Below, in pieces: positions 12,363 to 12,689 of a stretch of 12,689 nt of DNA. The DNA comes from Smithella sp. UBA2180 (lineage in GTDB: Bacteria; Desulfobacterota; Syntrophia; Syntrophales; Smithellaceae), in NCBI GenBank assembly GCA_002327415.1, contig DCVU01000162.1, positions 1 through 12,689 of the forward strand. The letters are read 5' to 3'. Position numbers and translations under genes: made by a program. The stretch's first letter is position 1. Every line of letters starts with the position of its first letter. A model generated the notes under the pieces. The model saw only the letters and a program-made list of their open reading frames with translations. It was not told the DNA's origin and ran no database searches.

Positions 12363-12689
12363 GAATCAGCAAGCAGGCAACTATTAATATACCCGCCGGA
12401 TATTTTCCGATATTTTGTACAATCCTATATCAAGTTAAAAAAATTAAAAGAGAAAATATGTCATAAAATCAACGTAATTCAACTTTCATCACCGGGTATT
12501 TTGTGGTAATAAGGACTAACCCCACTTCGCTTCGCTTCGGGGATAATTCGACCATCAAGTTTCAGTTCACTGCGTTTCTGAAACTTGGGTCTCATTAAAG
12601 CCCGGCGGGTAAAACATTGGAAATCTGTCCAACATCAAGATAAATTAAATTCTTAATTAAAGTCAAACCCCAAAATAGACATTGGACCC
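12363..12689. other. Gene-free right edge with hairpins
   Basis: No credible gene on either strand. The base composition is AT-rich after the GC-rich structured block. It holds a strong hairpin (12556-12587), a CCCC (12520-12523) / GGGG (12539-12542) pair around three CTTCG repeats, and a weak TTGGA/TCCAA pair (12617-12632). An ATG after AAAAGAG near 12458 opens only a two-codon frame. Confidence 0.5.
12556..12587. repeat. Perfect 10-base-stem hairpin
   Basis: CAAGTTTCAG (12556-12565) and CTGAAACTTG (12578-12587) are perfectly complementary around a 12-base loop TTCACTGCGTTT. No T-run follows on either strand, so it is not a standard terminator. Its outer CAAGTTT is shared with the arms of the 12141-12264 element. 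Confidence 0.6.

Noticed and set aside
12200..12466. 88-codon plus-strand frame
   Set aside because: Runs through the palindromic repeats; no ribosome site and low-complexity composition.
12617..12632. TTGGA/TCCAA hairpin
   Set aside because: Five-base stem with no further support.

Overview
The window reads as a piece of a Gram-negative chromosome, most likely a Deltaproteobacterium/Desulfobacterota of the Syntrophia type. I base this on a resemblance of gene types and proteins to that group (rsmG, an M90 peptidase, a GlcD-type oxidase, GT25, a PBP7-type endopeptidase, a Kdo8N-type gene pair). That is recollection, not a search. There are no rRNA or tRNA genes, no CRISPR array, and no transposase or integrase. 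TGA is an ordinary stop codon here: it ends mtfA, trmJ, pbpG and others.

Left part (1-3723): the 5' portion of rsmG runs off the left edge on the minus strand. Divergent to it is a small two-CBS-domain protein with a good sigma70 promoter and a clear intrinsic terminator. Then come mtfA and a GlcD/D-lactate dehydrogenase-type FAD oxidase, whose start lies inside the end of mtfA.

Middle (3724-5300): a minus-strand MarR regulator has a consensus promoter whose 17-bp spacer carries a 14-bp operator palindrome. A near-identical operator copy lies just downstream, before two overlapping genes that both look broken. The first carries a one-base frameshift in a C5 run; the second starts at an ATGA overlap and has two in-frame TGA codons. 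A 57-residue uncharacterised helical protein gene follows, also preceded by a promoter-like sequence with a perfect palindrome in its spacer.

Envelope block (5507-8705): on the minus strand, a GT25 glycosyltransferase with a C-terminal membrane anchor, the periplasmic D-Ala-D-Ala endopeptidase pbpG, and an HD-GYP phosphodiesterase overlapping pbpG by four bases. Divergent from the GT25 gene is a small two-helix membrane protein.

Right part (8925-12142): trmJ (tRNA wobble-loop 2'-O-methyltransferase), then a two-gene operon of an iron alcohol dehydrogenase and a DegT/AHBA-type PLP aminotransferase. The aminotransferase closely resembles KdnA, so the pair is a good candidate for making 8-amino-Kdo (Kdo8N), a cationic replacement for Kdo in lipopolysaccharide. 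The last 547 bases have no gene but hold several large palindromic or foldable elements.

The most interesting items are the MarR operator pair with its eroding operon, the candidate Kdo8N operon outside its best-known host, and the cluster of structured repeats at the right edge.
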